A DNA stretch of 64,000 nt from Hanleya hanleyi (lineage: Eukaryota > Mollusca > Polyplacophora > Lepidopleurida > Hanleyidae): contig JAVTVY010025197.1 of the NCBI GenBank assembly GCA_036873755.1, positions 1 to 64,000 on the forward strand, given 5' to 3'. The position numbers and the translations under genes were made by a program. A model generated the notes under the pieces. The model was not told the DNA's origin and made no database searches. It saw nothing but the letters and a program-made list of their open reading frames with translations. Positions 46,955 through 60,400 of the stretch are shown here, in pieces; the stretch's first letter is position 1; the number at the start of each line of letters is the position of its first letter.

Positions 46955-48018
46955 CTCGATCATCAAGTGTTGCCTTCAACGAGTAATTGTTTGTGACAGG
47001 TAATTGTGACTGTACAGTTGGTATTACTCATAACCTAGTATGAAGGATTATATAATACTGATATATGTATGTACCAATGACCCACATGTAGAGTTCTGAA
47101 TGCTGTGAAGGTTATTTTGGAGCCCAACTGGTAACCATCTGGGTCATCTATACGCCGCAAGACTGACCCTGGAATCAGGTGTGTTGGAGCCCTGTAGATC
47201 AAGGTATAAAGATATGGAGGTATCAATCTGTGCATCAGTGTTTTGTCTGTCTGAATCAGACCGGTACGAGGACGAATTGGTGTGACTCACAAAATATAAT
47301 TGATAACGGATCTGCTTTAAGTTGTATTATCAGTCTTGTCCAGGATATTACTTGTTTAAATGGGATGTGTTACCAAGCCTTGCCGATAGAATTCAGGGCA
47401 CCAGAATAAAAGTACATCACACATGCGTTTTGCTGTATTGGAATTAGATATTTTCCTTCAGTATATAATGTAAATTCCACTGGATAAACATGGATTATGG
47501 TAGAACAGTAGTTCATGTGCTGTCTTTGGTTTCATAACCTGTAAAAGACCTGGTCAAAACCAATTCATATGGTTATATAATGTTACCTTTATTCATGAAG
47601 TTTCTAAATACACATTTAAACTATCAATATTGGAAAAATTCAGTTCAAAAATTACATCTTACATTGTACAATGCAACGTTATCAAATACAAACAATAAAA
47701 GAATGACCGTAAATATTGCAAGAACAAGAGGAAAATTTACACGACTTCAACCCGTTGTTCTAAGAGGTTGCTACTGATGATACAAGAGTAAAATTGTTGA
47801 TCAATTTACCGGTATAATACACCAAGATGAGAATGGTTGATGGCTTATAATGTTACATGATTGTACCGGTGTTGCACACATTGGAACGGAATCAAGAATC
47901 AGTTGCAAAAGGCCCATTCATGACCGTGACAGGAACGCATGACACAAACCTCACTGCTACCACCCCCGCCCACAGAATTACCCTTACAGCATCATACATA
48001 CTACGCTGATAAACAGTG
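46955..48018. other. Intergenic, nothing recognised
   Basis: AT-rich DNA between the convergent genes. Short frames (under 80 codons) show no motif. Confidence 0.5.
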
Positions 48019-48772
48019 TGTATCACTGACGTCCCTACTCTCCTTGTTTCCCCCGCCGATTCACATCACATATTTCACGCCTCTTGGCCGTAAGGGGGAA
48101 CTCTGCACAGGCCAACCACCAATGACCAATGAATATCACTCTTACGGAAGAGTCTTGGCAATATGAGTTGTCTCCCTTTTCAAACGTTCATATGTCGTGG
48201 ACGGCAAAACAGCTCTAATTACGTTAATTTCGGAGTTGAGAGTGAACAGATTTTTGGATAACTTCCTTCATTGTTTAGTAAGGTTCGTCAACTGATTGCA
48301 AACATTTGTTCACTGATACCTTCAAATAATTAACAAATAAATCCCTGTAAATGTTGTTAATATCCCACTGATAAGATCACGCTTTATCGTCATGAGTATA
48401 TATAAGGAGATCAAGCTGCCTAGAATGATAACGTAAAAAAAACGTTCAATTGTTTCAGATTTTGAATTGACTGTTGACTTTTAATAAAGACGGGGAAAAG
48501 TTCCTTTGAGAGATGCGGTAAGAGGGCGTGTCGCTGTCAAAATATTGGCATGGCTTCCACACTACGCGAGAGTCGTGATCTCACTATCATGAAGGCAGGA
48601 CGTAATTTTGATCACGTGAGGTAGTTAGCCAATCGTGGTTAGTATGAGGAATGTGGTTATCTCCGAGCTATTACGGCACGGCGATTGGGTAACCAGATAA
48701 AGCACCCCCTTATGGCCAAGAGGCGTGAACTTGGCGATGTGAATCAGGAGAGTAGGGATGTCAGTGATACAA
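48019..48772. mobile_element. Candidate inverted-repeat element (~750 bp)
   Basis: Arms at 48019-48098 (TGTATCACTGACGTCCCTAC, TTCACGCCTCTTGGCCGTAA) and 48704-48772 (inverse: TTATGGCCAAGAGGCGTGAA, AGTAGGGATGTCAGTGATAC) pair imperfectly. The centre is non-coding. Confidence 0.6.
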
Positions 48773-51588
48773 GCTGAATAGTATGAGCATACATACATAC
48801 CTAAAGGACCTACAAAACATGGGTCTTATTTATTTGTTTTGTACATAACCTTGTGTTAATTGTAAAAATCATTATGCAGAATTTACATGAAATCATTATG
48901 TTAAGTACAAGTATACACATGAAAGAGTAAGGATCCAACTGACCAGTTCAGGGACTGGGACAAAATTTCATGGAATACTGGTACCTCAAACTGAGACGCC
49001 TATGGATTTTGAATATCTGCCAGTCAATTCACTTTTATTTTCTTTGCAGCATCTCAAGTTCCAAGTTATGGATTGGTATCTGTGGGGCAAGCAACAGCCA
49101 TATTCATTTGGAAGTCAAAGGCCAAGGTCATCCTGGCCGGAAATTGAAAGAATCGTTAAAACTTGATATGTCTGCAGTATAGTTCAGGGTGGGGTTAGAT
49201 GGGTCATTTTTCAGATATATCACAAATTCATGACAAAGAAGAACAAGCTTATTGATTTTGATTGTTTCTGTCCACCTGTTGAATTTGATAACATCAAAAG
49301 TTCTACATGTGATATCTACAGCTGTAGGATGAACCAACTTGTGGTATTCTTTAGGGCTGTTCCAGAAACAAAAGTGTGTTTGAAGGTGGGGTTTAGACCA
49401 TTCAATTCCATGGTATATGAATGGAGGGTGCACGTGTTTTAGTCTTCCAACTTCAGTGATGGGGTGGGGGAATATGGTATATGGGTGGCTGGGGTCAGAA
49501 ATAGTGTTCCCCACCACATGGACGTTTGTTCATTCTACCACATTTACAACACAACGATAACAAATCAATAACATGATGTAAAATGTCCTAAACCAATCAC
49601 ATATCCCCAAAAATATAGTAAAAAGAAGAAAATACTGAAAAGATATAAAGAAGCATATTGAACTAAAATGTGTGTATTGTGTCAGCTGTGGACAGAATAA
49701 ATAAAATACATACATAATAAACCATAAACTGTAACAGAAAAGATTGCCAATCATGGTTCAGTCATTGAAAATACACATTTTTCTTGTCACCATGGCTACA
49801 GATCATATGTCTCTGGTTAGATCCTTATCTGGATCAAACTTTTTGTTTGGCACTTTATCTCCAAAGAGAAAAATTGCTTGATATTTCTCACTGTCTAACA
49901 TACATAATCACATTCTGAATGAACTGATTCAGCTATCAGTGGTCCCAACCAGTAATCAACAGAAAATATTTGGGTCATGTCCAGTATCTATGACAGACTG
50001 GAAACACTTTCGTTCTCTACATCAGCCATAGGAGCCACTCTGTCCATATTATGCCAGGATATAAACTATCACCATAGGTAGCTACTACAAGTTCTACAGA
50101 TATATGCTAGGGTAGTGCAGCTCTCTATAATTAGTGACATCAATAAGGAAGGCAGGTTTGACTAATTACCACAGGGTAAATTTTAGTTACCACAAAATAA
50201 TACATTTAGTTTTTGTCAAAAAGCAATATTCTTTCTCTCACTCCTGCCAATATTACTTCAGCGATCATGACAACCCGAGTTGAAACATTTGACAATCTGA
50301 GTTGAAACAACATTTAACCACCTATTTTTTAACAGATTACTATGATTTCACATTATTTGTGACCTTTCATAAAACCGAGTGCAAAGGATGATGCTGATCG
50401 ACATTCAAAATGTTGTTCTAACTCCAATTATTGAAATAATATTGACAGAAATAAGATAGTTCGCTCTTTGGTAAAAAATGGCTATTCCATTACTTTGTGG
50501 TTGACATCATGGGATTTGTCACAAAGATCCAAAGTCAGAATCTGGGGAGATATTTCTATGCAAATCTCTAACTGGAGAAGGAGTAGATGTGTTTAAACAC
50601 TACAGGTGTACAACTCACTGTTTGGTACCTATTCCAAATGATGACCCAAACCTGATAAACCAGTAACAGATGGACAGCTACAAGACTAACTGTACATCAT
50701 GCGAAGTGATGGAATTGACCCAAGAAAATTTCTTGGCAAGCATCTGATGCTATATATTAAGACCTGGCATTGAAAAGTGAGTCCTAGTATGGTTGGGGGG
50801 TGGTATTTTTACTGTACACCAAGCACTCCTTTTCAATGAGTATACATTCAATACTCATGAAGATACCCGTAATTAGGCATACCAGTATCCCTTTGGATAC
50901 CCTTGGAAAATATCCCAAAAATATTGGCAAAATCTTCTCTCTCTGTATCCTAGCAATTGCATTCAATTATGCAACATGTGGACAAGTTATTCACCATAAC
51001 CATAAAGAATACATAATGGATAATAATTGTGAACTTGGAAACCCATGTGAATACTGGTCAAACAGTTTACTGGATTCAAATGGATAGCCCTGATGGAGAG
51101 GAAAAGTGAGGCTAGTACTCTTGTACAGTAGAGGTGGGAATTACACTACTAACACATAATTGTTCTTTGGCAATCATTATTAAATATATATGGTACCCTA
51201 AAACTTACACAAGCTGTACATTTACTGTACAATGTAATACTTGTATCTGCAGTGAACAGAAATTGTACATAATAAACTATGAGGAAGATTTGGAACAGTG
51301 AATTCCACAGATTCACTGAACATCTCTGAGAAAATGGAAGAATAGACCGACATGGATATGTATCGCATATCAATCGAATAACCTAACATGAATAGGAAAT
51401 GTACAGTATTCAAAAATAACTGGACAAGATATCAAAGTCCCATGATCTGACATGAATAGTCCCCATCTAGCCAATAAACAATGAAAAAAGTTTTATAGAA
51501 ATAGTGGACCATGGGATACCCTCTATTGATTGGTCAATGAAATTTTCAAAAAGAAATCGGTGATTATCATTGGTCTGTGGAGAAACTT
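48773..51588. other. Intergenic, nothing recognised
   Basis: About 2.8 kb between the convergent genes. All open frames are below 130 codons and none has a recognisable domain. Confidence 0.5.
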
Positions 51589-51762
51589 CAGCTTTCTGTA
51601 AAGGTTTATTGTTCAGACAGGTGTGACAGGCTGGCCATAGCACAATTCAGCTTTCTGTAAAGGTTTATTGTTCGGACAGGTGTGACAGGCTGGCCATAGC
51701 ACAATTCAGCTTTCTGTAAAGGTTTATTGTTCGGACAGGTGTGACCGGCTGGCCATAGCACA
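51589..51762. repeat. 59-bp tandem repeat, three copies
   Basis: Units start at 51589, 51648 and 51707 (CAGCTTTCTGTAAAGGTTTA ... GGCTGGCCATAGCACAA), almost identical. The minus-strand frame over it is a by-product. Confidence 0.92.
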
Positions 51763-53540
51763 AGAAAACGAGAAAAAATCATCACCCCTTTCATCATTAC
51801 AAATATCATTCATTCCTTGTGACCAGATGTCATAACCATGGTAACAAAAGTCAAACAGAAAATCAGTGTTTGTTCATCTTTGCTTCAAGAAATACAAAAT
51901 ATGAATCTCTATCTAAAATAACATACAGGCATATATGACAATGAACATACATCTGTATTTACATGGAACATGTTCACAATAGATTCCACAAAGATATCAC
52001 TAACTACGTGTACGTGTATTAGTCAAGATCATCGTACTGTCAAGATCAAGTCATTTCATGATATGCAACTATTTTGATTTTCGCCGACTCTCCCTTGAAA
52101 CCTCCAAACACACGATCATTTTATTGCCAATATTGCATCTCAATTTGGTCCCAAATTACAAACAGCATTTGACACAAGTTTGTCAGATCACATGAGTAAC
52201 ATGGTTGAAGTTCATGTATCTCCCTTGATTATGTCAATTAAAACTAATCTCCCTTGTACGTACCACGAGGCCGACTGTCCTTATCATGCCTATAGCGCAA
52301 CAAAATTTCACCAAGTTATGCACCATGCCATGGTACACATCCCATGTAGTTTTTTTTAATGAAAACAACCGACAATATTTGGTAACACCAAGTTAATCCC
52401 ATTCACATGGCATCAGATTGGTCTACCCTCAGTTAGACTCTCAGATTGCATTGAGATTGTGAACACGCAACAGACCGTGTTTGTATGCATGATTCTCGGT
52501 CAATCAACACTTGCCGTTACGAAAAGAGTGGAGTGAGTACCGCTAATATAAAAGCATGTAACGTGAGCTCTTTTTCAAATAGAGCATATACATGTAACTT
52601 GTTCATTCTTCTATAAGATACATTGGATGCATTTTCCATCTCTGTTGTGTACAGATAAATGCTTCCAGTGTCCATCAAACCTGAATGTTCATGCGTGCCG
52701 CATAGTTCGGCCAAAGCCGTCAGAGCGTGTTACTCTGAAAATGGGAGAATGACTCAATCCATGAGGGAGCATTTCAAGTATCCATATGTTTTTCAAATTA
52801 CAATTTTCTTTGTTTTCAAGTAATGAATTGTAAAACTGTTAAATGGACTAACATTATCAAGGAACAATTCCATCTTGTCCAAACAAACCTAATGAAATGA
52901 TGCAATTACTTGAACAGGAAGATGTTAACAAGAACTAATGCACCAAGAAAAGCAGATATACATATATACATGATCATAAAAAGTGCAATGAAAACTTGTT
53001 TATAATCAACACCCGAGTGAACAAACTTGTACAACCATGCTAACTGATTCATCACCATGGTTACATTGCATTTAATTTATGAAGAGATTACTCATCAGGT
53101 CTCTGGTGGTCTCATCTTAACCCAGTGTTTGTTCCCCTGCTTCAGGACTTTGTGCGAGTTTAGCTCCCTTTGAATCCTTCTCCATACAAAGAATTAGTCC
53201 AAGGAACCTAACTCAGAAGAAAACTTGCCACATAAAAGCTGAGGTTCCCCATCCATATTAGCCCTGGTCCCAATCAATGTCTTAAAATATTTCCATCACT
53301 TGCTTTAATATACATGTCCATGTACAGCACTTTCATGTTATGTATAATTTTGTCTGTCTTCTCGGGTGTTGGTTTAGACAGGTCCTAATGTGTTTATTCA
53401 AACCAACTTTAGGCTACATATAAAGTGGTACAATATATTACAGGTAAACTGTTCTTGACTCAAAATATGAGGTATGGAAATATAGGGAAGCAGTTTCTTT
53501 GGTTTATAGTTATAGAGGTGAACCAGTTGAGAAAATATGA
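51763..53540. other. Intergenic, nothing recognised
   Basis: No gene or repeat supported. Confidence 0.5.
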
Positions 53541-53544
53541 TAAT

Positions 53545-53990
53545 GGAAAGGATAAGGACAATGGAAAGGTTAGGGGCACTGGAAAGGGTAGGGGCACTGG
53601 AAAGGGTAGGGGCACTGGGAAGGGTAGGGACAATGGAATGGGTGAGGACAATGGAAAGGGTAGGGAAAATGAAAAGGGTCAGGACAGTGGGAAGGGTACG
53701 GAAAATGGAAATGGTAAGGGCAATGGAAAAGGTAGGGACAAGGGAACAATGGAAAGGTTAGGGGCAATGGGTGAGTGAGTGAGTGAATATGATTTTACAT
53801 TGCTTTCAACTTGAAGGGTAAGGACAATGGTAAGGGTAGAGGCAATGGATAGGGTAGGGGCAATGGAAAGTGTAGGGACTATGAAAGGAAAGGGTAGGGA
53901 CAAGGAAAGGGACAATGGAAAGGGACAATGGAAAGGAAAGGTAGGGACACTGGAAAGTGTAGGGACAAAGGAAAGGGTAGGTATCAGTCA
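53545..53990. repeat. Purine-rich 18-bp minisatellite
   Basis: Units of 18 bp (and multiples) built on GGAAAGGGTAGGGGCACT or GGTAGGGACAATGGAAAG run to 53766 and resume from about 53815 to 53990. The strand is almost pure purine with frequent GGG runs. Frames run through it because 18 is a multiple of three; they are not genes. The two parts are split by a ~45-bp insert that starts GTGAGTGAGTGAGTGAATAT. Confidence 0.92.
53768..53812. repeat. GTGAGTGAGTGA-type dispersed repeat fragment
   Basis: GTGAGTGAGTGAGTGAATAT, then GATTTTACATTGCTTTCAAC. A close relative lies at about 61699-61737 (GAGTGAGTGAGTGAAAATAA, TTTAACGTCGCTTTCAAC). A related fragment (TTTACGCACACAGCAATATT, TCAGCTATATTA) occurs near 55306-55338. 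I associate this family with molluscan genomes. Confidence 0.6.
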
Positions 53991-54448
53991 AGTTTTAGGA
54001 CTGTCTATAACATGTACAATGTGTCACCACAATGTCAATTAAGTTCCGTCCTAAAATACCAAGTCCAAGTATATTGTACATGTAAAACTAGAGATTCTGA
54101 ATTTCGGCATATAAAATGCAAGATCAATGTTTCCAACCATTATCATATGGACTCGCAGTTCAAGGCCTCTTTACATTGCACTGTTGTATGTGACAACAAT
54201 ATCAGTAACTGAACAGATTGTTATATGTCCCTTGTGGTGTTACACCTAGATAAGACACCACAACTTCACTAATGGTCCCAAAACATAGCATCTCCACAAC
54301 TGACCTGGCCAAATAACTCAATCCATAAAGGATCATATAATATCATCAACGTCTTTCCATTCAATTAATCAGCACTTAAACCATCAACCATAATTCCTGA
54401 ACGGATAACCTCTAACACTATCGTCAGACACACCATCTGCATTAATTC
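53991..54448. other. RCC2 3' flank
   Basis: DNA directly downstream of the RCC2 stop on the minus strand, presumably including its 3' UTR. No clear poly(A) signal was fixed. Confidence 0.4.
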
Positions 54449-57400
54449 TTATGGCTCGAAAACCGGCAGTTTGTCCAGTTTCTGTTGGTCAGCCTCGGTG
54501 TCCGCGCGGGCAATGAGAAGAGTGGTACCATACCCACAGGCCACACTATGGACATAGAGTCCATCTAGGATCTTCATTTCTTGGGGTGTTGTGGATGATC
54601 GTGGTTTGCCATCTCCATAACCCTGTCAATGCACAAAACATATTCAGAGTATTAAATAAGGTGCAAAGTGTGATTCAAGATGTTTAACTAAAGAGCTTAC
54701 TCCGTACTAAAGTCTGTAAAATCTCCAATATTTCAGTAAGAAATACTGAACTGATTAATTTATTAAACAAAATTTATTGAAATGGTACGAAAGTATATAT
54801 TTTTATATCATAATACATTTTCTTTCTCTCAAAGTTAGGGGCTGATCAAAGTTATTCATGAGGTAATCAAAATTTGGAGGACATCCATTGAAAGTTAATA
54901 GCAATTTGGAGGACATCCATTGAAAGTTAATAGCAACAAATTTGGGAAATTCATACTCATAAAGGTTGTCATGATTAATTTGGCCCTCATGACAAACAAC
55001 ATTTGAAAGCTCACAGGCTCAGGACCAGCATTGGAGGCACGACCTACTTTATCCCAGATAGAACTTAACATTTAACAAAGAGGCAAGACCCAGATTACAA
55101 AATTTTTCACTTTGTCTTACCAGCTCCCCATAAGTAGGACTGGGACCCCAACTGATGACGCTCTCATCTGCTGCCACAACGATACTCTTGTTGCTGAAAT
55201 ACATACATACAGCTCAATTACTTGGTTAGTGCACTTCATGTTAACAAACAAGAGCATAAAATGACATACATATCTGGTTTAACAACAAATTGTCCGAGCA
55301 GGGTATTTACGCACACAGCAATATTTCAGCTATATTATAGCAACTGCCCTATTACATACAATTCATTATATGCTCACTATACGGTTATTATCATTCCCCT
55401 AGGTTAATTGCCTTTTCACGACAAGCTGCCTGGGAAGCTGAAGTCCTATGTTTCCACACCCGGAAACCCCATGGGTCAATTATCATCATACATACATACT
55501 TGGCAACAGACAGGCCAACACATAAAGACATGATAATCTAACAGCTTCAATGGGAGCATCCGAAAATATTCCAGAACGAAAATGGGAACTTTCATGATAT
55601 ACTTTTGTTTCTCCTGAAGTTTTCCACAACTGTACAATACTCTTGACCCTTAAATACATGGGTAAATCATTTTCATTGGGGACATGGTACATAACAAATC
55701 ATAGGATATTGAGGGATGAATGCTGTGAACAAAATTTCATGATCCTGGAGGGGGCAGAACTATAGCGAGACGAAATCAAGCATTCAAGGCCCATGTCTCC
55801 CCAAAATTAAAGAACGCATTCTGAAGAATTTACTCACCAGCACGCCACACTGCGTACCCTCCAACCACTGAGGTCTTGTACCAGTTTAGGGTACATGGCT
55901 GCCTCTCCTGACGATTTGGTCTGACCCCACAAATACAAGACACCTGTCAAATACAAACAAATCTAAATAGAGTGGACAAACTTGTGTTGGTTTACTCAAC
56001 TTTACCCAAAGGGAGACAACTCTGTAATTTATATTATCTCCCTTTGACTGCAAAAGGATTAGCCACATATTCAAAGATTAATCTCTGATCAAAATTCTGG
56101 AGGCACAGTGAATGTTTTTCTAACTCAAGAACACTTGTCAAATACAGCTATAATCCCGCTTGTAAGTGCTACCTTCTCATACACTGTTTAATATTTCAGG
56201 TCACTTACCTAATTCGCTGATTGCTAAACAGAATGTGCTGCCTGAATAAATCTGGGTGGCACCCCGTGTAGGTCCTTCAAAGAACTTTAAATGACGTGGC
56301 ACCATTTCATCTTTCTGTTCGGAGTGTCCCAATCGACCGTAACCACCAAAACCCCAGGTAAATACCCTCTTTAAAGAATCCACTATAAGCTGTGAGAATA
56401 CAAATCAAAGTACTGATGTCGGGTTTACTTGCATCAGAGGGGTTTATTAGTCCCATATTTGTGATCATTTAAGCGAGGAAAGGTGGTGTTCGCTTTACAT
56501 AAGGAATCTTCCTCAAGCTGTTCGGTTTGTAGGGCCAAACTTTCACTTTTATCAAAATGATATGAAATGGACCATTTTGTACAGCCTATACATGCTGAAT
56601 TACAAGACACGAAATAATGAAGGGCTGCAGATGCACGAAAACGGATTTATGGCGCACCATAGGTTCATTGGCTTATTTTCGTATTTTTATGCACTTTTCG
56701 GTGCAGATTTTCTTTTTGTTACAAAAATAGGACACCTGTATCCAAAACCAATTTGAGCAACAAATAATTCTGAAATATTCAGTCTAAATAAGCTGTGTGT
56801 ATCAAAAATGCATTGAAGACGATTCCCTATATCTAAAGTTAACACCACCTTTGTGATCTTACAACAAAAGTTCCACGGATCGGTTGTCGATGGACCATGA
56901 AGAATGGCGTGACCGCAATATAGAAGGTTTTTGTGGATACATCTCTATATAGGATGTGTATGCACATTTTTATCTAGAGCATAAAACTTCGACTTTTGTA
57001 AAATGTGGATACGCATCCTATATAAGAGATCCACATTTATATAATTTCCATACTTATTTAATCTGTGAGAAAATGAATCTACTAAAAGTACATCCAGACA
57101 AGAAAATCTTCAGACGTCGCAATCTCCGACAAGTTCAGAAAATTCGCTATTCTCCTACTCCACGATCATTTTTCTAACAACTCTTGACTATAAAACAAGA
57201 TACTGTCATACTCATAGTGTTATTTTAAATGCTAAATAATCACGGTTTTACAGAAATGCCTTTAAATTCATATGGATTGGAAAGAAAAACTATAAATCTA
57301 GAAAACGAGCCGATCTTATTTAGTTTCATTGAATTCATATGTCGTGTAAAAAGTTTACTGGTTGGTTGAACAACGTGTGGGCGGAGCCAATATGTACTGT

Positions 57401-60400
57401 TCAGCCAATCAAATTCACGATTACTTGTACTCTGGGAAATTCAGACTTGGGATGAAAGTTCAGCATTGACGGGATCGAAATATCGTATCTCTTTCTCATC
57501 CATACCAGCAAAAGGAAAACACCCCAGGTTTTTATTCTTTGTAACCATAATCAGATATGTAAAAGAGTTTTGTGCAAAAGTGCCAGTCGTTCCTATTTCG
57601 TTTTGTTGAAGAAGATCGACGGAGAAGACACGTCAGACACTTGAAAAAATAACGAAATCTGTCCCAAAAACTTTCGCCAAAATTTCTGCCAGAGTTTTGT
57701 CGCAATTTTATTCAGTTCTCATGCTGATAATTGATCAAGTAAGGTGGAAGTAAAAATGTGGATACATCACCAAAAAATCATGTGTATCCACAATTTGGAA
57801 ATTTCTTGTTTTCGGTGATTTTAAAATGTGGATACGCATACATAATTTGTATCCACAAAAAATCGCTACGTGGTTACGCCTGGAGAATGACTACGGCGCA
57901 CCCTTCCCGCCGTAACAAATGATACCGGATAAAATAGATTGGAAAGGCAAATTTTAAAGGAAATTGTAAAGGTAAAATTTACTGCGATAATGTACCAATT
58001 ATCACGTTCAATGCACAAGCTACCGTACCGTGCATTGCACATGTGTATATGACTGTCAGACAGAAGTACGGTATTTTTTATGAATGCTGTAAGGGGCATC
58101 AAATGAGAACAGTCTCCGTGCAGGAGATCAAAACTACACATGTGCAGAAGAAAAAAGAAAAACTGAAAAGTGATACTAATGTAGGTTTACCCTTGGTAAA
58201 CCCGACAAAAATCACATATGAGACATTTTTGGATTCACATGTACATGTATCACTACGGTAATTCCCCTAATAATTCGATCTCCGGAAGTGCAGCAAAAAT
58301 GGCTTATATCTGGAAATATTCTTCATGGCACCAGCTACAAAGTGTCACATTTTGTTATTATACGACTTTTCTTTAATTTAAATGAAGAATGGGAATGCTA
58401 CCTTTTCTCTGTGTTTGAATAATAGAGTTGAAAAGTGAACTTCTTGTGATTGAATTATTAGGGGAATTACCGTATCTACAATTTCGTTTGCACTTAATAC
58501 GAATGAAACATGAACAACAGGCTCATAATAGGTGTAGGGAGTCTGGGGGTTCATCCTCTCACAGCTCATGCCTTACCGCCTAGTGGGTGCCCTAGCATGT
58601 GATTTTCGCTCTATTCAGAAACTCTTGTTGCAGTGACATTGTCATATGGAGTAAGTGGATATTTCATCAATCATCAATTTTTTTATTGCCGACATCTTGT
58701 GCCTGACTTTGGCAGTGTCCAGTTGTGCCCAAGCATGTGATTTCTGCCATACTGTGTGATTTGTGCTGTACCACATTATTTATGCCTCATCATGTGATTT
58801 GTGCCCAATCACATTATTCGTGCCTCATGTGATTTGTGCCCAACCACAATATTTGTGCCTTACCATGGCAGTTGTGACATACCACATTATTTGTGGCTCA
58901 TCATGTGATTTGTGCCCAACTACAATATTTGTGCCTTTAATACCATGGAAGTTGTGGCATACCACATTATTTGTGTCTCATCATGTGTATACATGTATTT
59001 GTACTTACCATGCGATTTGTGCTGTATCATGGGATTTGGCAGTACCACATTATTTGTCCTTTATACCTCAATAGTTGTGCTGTATCATGTGGTTTGTGCC
59101 TTTACATTATTTGTGCCTTATCCACATGATATGAGCTTCACCAGATCATTTGTGCCGTACCACATTATTTGTGCCTTACCGCGTGATTTGTTCCACATGC
59201 GACTCCTCGAACTTCTACGTCTGTAATTGGGATAATATAACCCTCTTTGCTCTTCTCTATAAACACATTCACTTTTCTCGGCGACGTTTCACACTTGAAT
59301 GACAACTTGTTACTCGTGACGAAAAACTTCCCATCAGTATTGTGACCTGAAGGAAGTGAAGGAGAAGATGTTTAAATATATTATGTAACACTGTATCAGG
59401 AGGGTGGAATACTCAAATTACCCCGAAATGCATTAACGCTAATTAGAGTTGGCCATCAATTTGCCTGTGGATAGAACAAGGTTGAAGAAAGGTGTAGTCT
59501 TACAGTAAAACTTTCGTGGACAAGGTAGACAACAAAAGCACCAGGACGGACTATAAATGAAACAGCATGTCCTTGTTTGAAGTGATTCAAATGATGCCAT
59601 GGTTTGGGATGGATAGTAAAACCATGGCTTACTTACAAGTAATAGGATCAACATAGAATGAATGGAATTGAAACGTTTTCCTTAATATCCAAGATCATTC
59701 TCTTTGACAAGGCTGGCGGGGGTCATGTGACTCACCTAGTTGTCCAAACTCGGGACATCCAAATGAGTAGAGATTACCGCGGATGTCTGCGACCATAGAG
59801 AACTCACCACCACACGCCACTTTACGAATGGGTGGTCCCTTATAATGGATCTAGGGAACAATATAACATGGAATATTCAAGAGGTCATCTCTGCATACAG
59901 CGCAAAAGCAATGTCATAACAACGTTAAGATCACCAAATATGCATATATTTTTGAGATACATGTTAACACCCAATATTGAACATGTTGAAGAGCAGATAT
60001 TTGTGCAGGATATTGGATATTTGGTGGTTGACATTACTTAGTAAAACTGTACAATTTGTGATCAAGAACAACTATTTACGGTAAATCCTCTATTAATTCA
60101 ATAACCCTATTAAAATTCAATCGCCCCAATTACTGGATTACATCCTATGTCCTCTATCATATCAACAGTTGCATACAGGAGGGAAAGAAGCTAATAAATG
60201 AGAATAGTTTTCTGTACATTGAACATATACATTATTTGATTGCCCAATTACTTCTGCAGGTCAGGTTTATCCATCTTCATTTTATCCAGCCAATTTCTAC
60301 ATTCCCACTTCGAACCTGCCTTGATTTATCTGACCCCTTCAGCGTTCAAAATCTGAGGTGTAAGTTTCACCAGCTAACGACAGAAGAACCAATCAGAACG

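Noticed and set aside
53425..53778. 117-codon GKGRGTGKGRD-type protein
   Set aside because: Pure translation of the 18-bp minisatellite.
56562..57177. Host gene on the plus strand inside the RCC2 intron (64- and 73-codon frames)
   Set aside because: Short, no motif, no splice support, and set within inverted-repeat DNA.
58763..59226. 103-104-codon plus-strand frames rich in Cys and His
   Set aside because: They are translations of the CATGTGATTTGTGCC minisatellite, antisense to RCC2.
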